A stretch of DNA of 64,000 nt, taken from assembly GCF_009797935.1 (NCBI RefSeq), contig NZ_VOLC01000001.1, positions 372,001 to 436,000 on the forward strand. The letters are read 5' to 3'. The position numbers and the translations under genes were made by a program. Shown one piece after another: positions 61,878 to 64,000 of this stretch (position 1 is its first letter; each line of letters starts with the position of its first letter). Source of the DNA: Lunatibacter salilacus. Its GTDB lineage: Bacteria; Bacteroidota; Bacteroidia; Cytophagales; Cyclobacteriaceae. The notes under the pieces are model-generated. The model saw only the letters and a program-made list of their open reading frames with translations. It was not told where the DNA came from and searched no databases.

Positions 61878-63209
61878 TTATCGCAATCTTCCTTCAGCCT
61901 TTTTCAAAATAACATATCCCGCAATACCAGAAAAGAATGAGGCCATCAAAATCCCCATTTTCGCCTGCCCAATGAAGGTTTGGTCATTGAATGCGAGGGA
62001 ATTAATAAAAAGAGACATGGTAAATCCTATCGCTGCCAGAAAAGAAATGCCCAACAGCATGGAAGTATTAATTCCTTTAGGCATTCTATACCAACCTAGT
62101 TTAATTCCCAGGATGGAAAGTCCGAAAATTCCAACAAGCTTTCCGAATACCAACCCCATACCCACACCCAGCGCTACCGGACTGCTGATCATTTCCAGCC
62201 AATTACTTTCAATCACTACGCCTGCATTGGCTATGGCAAAAATTGGCATTACCAAATATACAACCAAGCTGTGCATGCTTCGTTCCAGTCGTTGAAGGGG
62301 AGAAATAGAGGCCTTGGATATTCGTTTAATTTCCCCAATTATATTTTCCTCATCTGGAGAAAGCAGATATTGATCTTTTTCCGCTTTGTTAGCGGTTTTG
62401 AATTTTTTAGTAAGCTCGGAAATGGATTCTAGGTAACCTGACTTATCGATTCTTCTGTCAGCCGGAATCATAAACGCCGCCAAAACGGCTGCCACCGTTG
62501 CATGTACGCCGGACAATAGGGTTGCCAGCCAGACACCTCCAATTCCCAACAGCGCGAATATAAAAACACTTCTAACTCCAAGAAGGTTGAGGGAGAACAT
62601 CAATGCCAAAATAGATATTCCGATACTTAGATTCAATAAAGAAATTTCAGAAGTATAAAACAATGCGACAACCAAAACTGCTCCCAAATCATCAATAATT
62701 GCCAAGGCGGTTAGGAAAACCTTCAACTGCAACGAAACCTTTGGCCCCAACAAATAGAGTACTCCCAGGGCAAAAGCAATATCAGTGGCCATCGGTATCC
62801 CCCAGCCATTCATTGCTTCGGGGACCCCGCCATAATTTATTGCCAAGTAAATAAACGCTGGAAATAACATCCCTCCAACTGCGGCAACGATGGGTAATAG
62901 CAGATTTTTCGGGTTTGAGAGTTCACCGGCTATAATTTCCCTTTTCAGTTCAAGGCCTACAACAAAGAAAAAGACGGACATCAAGCCATCATTGATCCAA
63001 AGCAATAGGGATTTATACACGCTAAATTCACCTATGGTAAAACCGATTCGTTGATTTAGCAACCATTGTATGGATGTATTTGCAGGTGAATTGGCCAATA
63101 TTAGAGCCAACAATGCGGAAAAGAAAAGCAGGAACGAACTGAAGGTACTTTTTTGTATAAACTGCACCAATGGGCTTAGTGCAGTGAATTTCATCTTTTC
63201 GGCTATCAT
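61878..63209 (-). CDS. nhaA: Na+/H+ antiporter NhaA
   Basis: A 443-aa membrane antiporter with about 12 helices. It retains the two sequential aspartates of the NhaA ion-binding site in LAIIDDLGAVLVV (about 167-179), and the FFVVGLELKRE (about 81-91) and PMATDIAFALGVL (about 137-150) motifs. It exchanges Na+ (or Li+) out for H+ in, adjusting pH and salt tolerance. A longer cytoplasmic loop (about 250-300) occurs between helices than in the E. coli protein. No partner gene is evident. Confidence 0.97.
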   Translation of the reverse strand: MIAEKMKFTALSPLVQFIQKSTFSSFLLFFSALLALILANSPANTSIQWLLNQRIGFTIGEFSVYKSLLLWINDGLMSVFFFVVGLELKREIIAGELSNPKNLLLPIVAAVGGMLFPAFIYLAINYGGVPEAMNGWGIPMATDIAFALGVLYLLGPKVSLQLKVFLTALAIIDDLGAVLVVALFYTSEISLLNLSIGISILALMFSLNLLGVRSVFIFALLGIGGVWLATLLSGVHATVAAVLAAFMIPADRRIDKSGYLESISELTKKFKTANKAEKDQYLLSPDEENIIGEIKRISKASISPLQRLERSMHSLVVYLVMPIFAIANAGVVIESNWLEMISSPVALGVGMGLVFGKLVGIFGLSILGIKLGWYRMPKGINTSMLLGISFLAAIGFTMSLFINSLAFNDQTFIGQAKMGILMASFFSGIAGYVILKKAEGRLR

Positions 63210-63453
63210 AGGAATTATTTTTATGAAATATTATTCGGATACCGCAAAAAACACCTATGATTACCATAAATATTTTTGATATATCGAACAAAACAGCATA
63301 AACCAGGTGCCTGAGCCAGTATTTACGGAAATCTTAAAAGAAGGATTTACAAAAAGCAATTTATTTTTAAATAAACGCTAATGGTTAAGGCTCATACTAT
63401 TTCTTGAGTTGAAAAGTCGCTTTTTAGAAAAGTCAAATGCCGAAAAGAAAAGA

Positions 63454-63930
63454 CTACTTGCTATTTAACTCCAAATTTTCTAAATCATCTAAATCCTTAT
63501 ACCTTCCAGTAGCCTTTTTAGTCGCTTTTAAATCTGAAATATTTAAGAGTTTCACCTCAATATCCTGAATTGTCACAACTTTGACATTTTTGAATGCTGC
63601 ATCAAACTCAACCCCTTGAATGGCAGTCACAATGTCAATTGCCATCGGTGGTCTTCCAAACGTAAATACATTATAATCATCTTTTCTTAAAAATCTATTT
63701 AAGTCAATCGCATTAGTAGGAAATCCAAAAAAGGAAAATGCTTTCGTCAACTGGTTGAAGTTATCTTCAGTTGGATTAACCCAAATATCCAGGTCTCCCG
63801 TAGTCCGATGATAACCATGGAGAATAACAGCATATCCCCCAATAAGGATATATTCAACGTCAAAAATATTTAGACTATCAATGAATTCTTTAAAATCACT
63901 ATTAAAGACATTAAGAATTACTCTTTTCAT
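63454..63930 (-). CDS. Nucleotidyltransferase (DUF6036/MNT-like)
   Basis: A 158-aa minimal nucleotidyltransferase with the pol-beta motif GGYAV then TGDLDIW (about 33-53) and a third acidic residue in AIDIVT (about 97-102). The related AbiEii/DUF6036 proteins act as toxins or antitoxin-like enzymes. The upstream frame at the window edge overlaps its start by 20 bp, which suggests a two-gene unit. Confidence 0.82.
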   Translation of the reverse strand: MKRVILNVFNSDFKEFIDSLNIFDVEYILIGGYAVILHGYHRTTGDLDIWVNPTEDNFNQLTKAFSFFGFPTNAIDLNRFLRKDDYNVFTFGRPPMAIDIVTAIQGVEFDAAFKNVKVVTIQDIEVKLLNISDLKATKKATGRYKDLDDLENLELNSK

Positions 63931-64000
63931 TCTGAATCAAACATCTTTCTTCGAAGTGGTTTTTATCCATTTTTGGCCAATCATTACCGACAAATCCGTA
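63911..64000 (-). CDS. Partial upstream ORF, C-terminal 29 codons
   Basis: Open from the window end to a TAA at 63911-63913, with protein-like composition (FVGNDWPKMDKNHFEERC). It overlaps the nucleotidyltransferase start by 20 bp. It would be the tail of the partner gene; nothing more can be said without flanking sequence. Confidence 0.35.
   Translation of the reverse strand, partial: YGFVGNDWPKMDKNHFEERCLIQNEKSNS

Overview
This window looks like chromosome of a Bacteroidota bacterium, most likely order Cytophagales and probably near Cyclobacteriaceae (inference). Evidence: promoters of the Bacteroidetes type (TTTG, about 19 bp, TAnnTTTG) lie before several genes; Shine-Dalgarno sites are mostly absent; outer-membrane receptors carry the N-terminal carboxypeptidase-regulatory-like domain usual in this phylum; GldD of the gliding machinery is present; and there are DUF1460, DUF2306, LytS/LytTR and PVC-type cytochrome proteins. 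There is no IS element, CRISPR array or prophage. The DNA is ordinary chromosome broken by repeat-rich or decaying patches near 51.7-52.3 kb, 56.4-56.7 kb and 57.7-58.0 kb.

Layout. 0-6 kb (minus strand): a lipoprotein esterase, an unrecognised acidic protein, a DUF1460 cell-wall amidase-like protein, DinB, and a GH67 alpha-glucuronidase. 6.4-15.2 kb: one 2905-codon gene for a cyclic beta-1,2-glucan synthase-like protein (GT84 plus GH94). 15.3-23.4 kb: a TonB-dependent receptor, a LytS/LytTR pair, and on the other strand a PVC-type cytochrome with a Tat-exported sugar isomerase-like protein. 23.7-30.7 kb: pheS, a 1446-aa AsmA-like membrane-anchored protein built from six ~175-aa modules, an unusual 145-nt tRNA-like RNA with its own promoter element and terminator, and an RluD-type synthase. 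30.7-36.4 kb: a PLP desulfhydrase/deaminase and three kynurenine-pathway enzymes (KMO, KynU, HaaO) interrupted by a 4HB sensor-like protein and a GreA/Rnk-like protein. 36.5-46.4 kb: housekeeping genes (thiamine pyrophosphokinase-like, prmC, an RsmB-like methyltransferase, guaB, gldD), a large zinc protease and a flavoprotein. 46.4-50.4 kb: a thiamine operon (thiS, tenI-like, thiE, thiG, thiH) behind a TPP riboswitch. 50.6-57.7 kb: small regulators and enzymes, including a three-gene operon whose first protein is an ethylene-receptor-type copper/ethylene-binding domain, followed by a histidine kinase and a response regulator. 58-64 kb: a DUF4143 ATPase, a second TPP riboswitch controlling a TonB-dependent receptor (probable thiamine importer), nhaA and a nucleotidyltransferase.

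How the parts work together. The two TPP riboswitches tie thiazole synthesis and outer-membrane uptake to the same signal, and a thiamine pyrophosphokinase-like protein lies about 13 kb away. KMO, KynU and HaaO would take kynurenine to 2-amino-3-carboxymuconate semialdehyde, the precursor of quinolinate; tryptophan dioxygenase and formamidase are not in the window. The items most worth follow-up are the tRNA-like RNA with a branched variable arm (29313-29457), the split ethylene-receptor operon (53270-55319), the six-module AsmA-like protein, and the 32-bp tandem repeats in front of the DUF4143 ATPase. All assignments come from reading the sequence; no database search was run.
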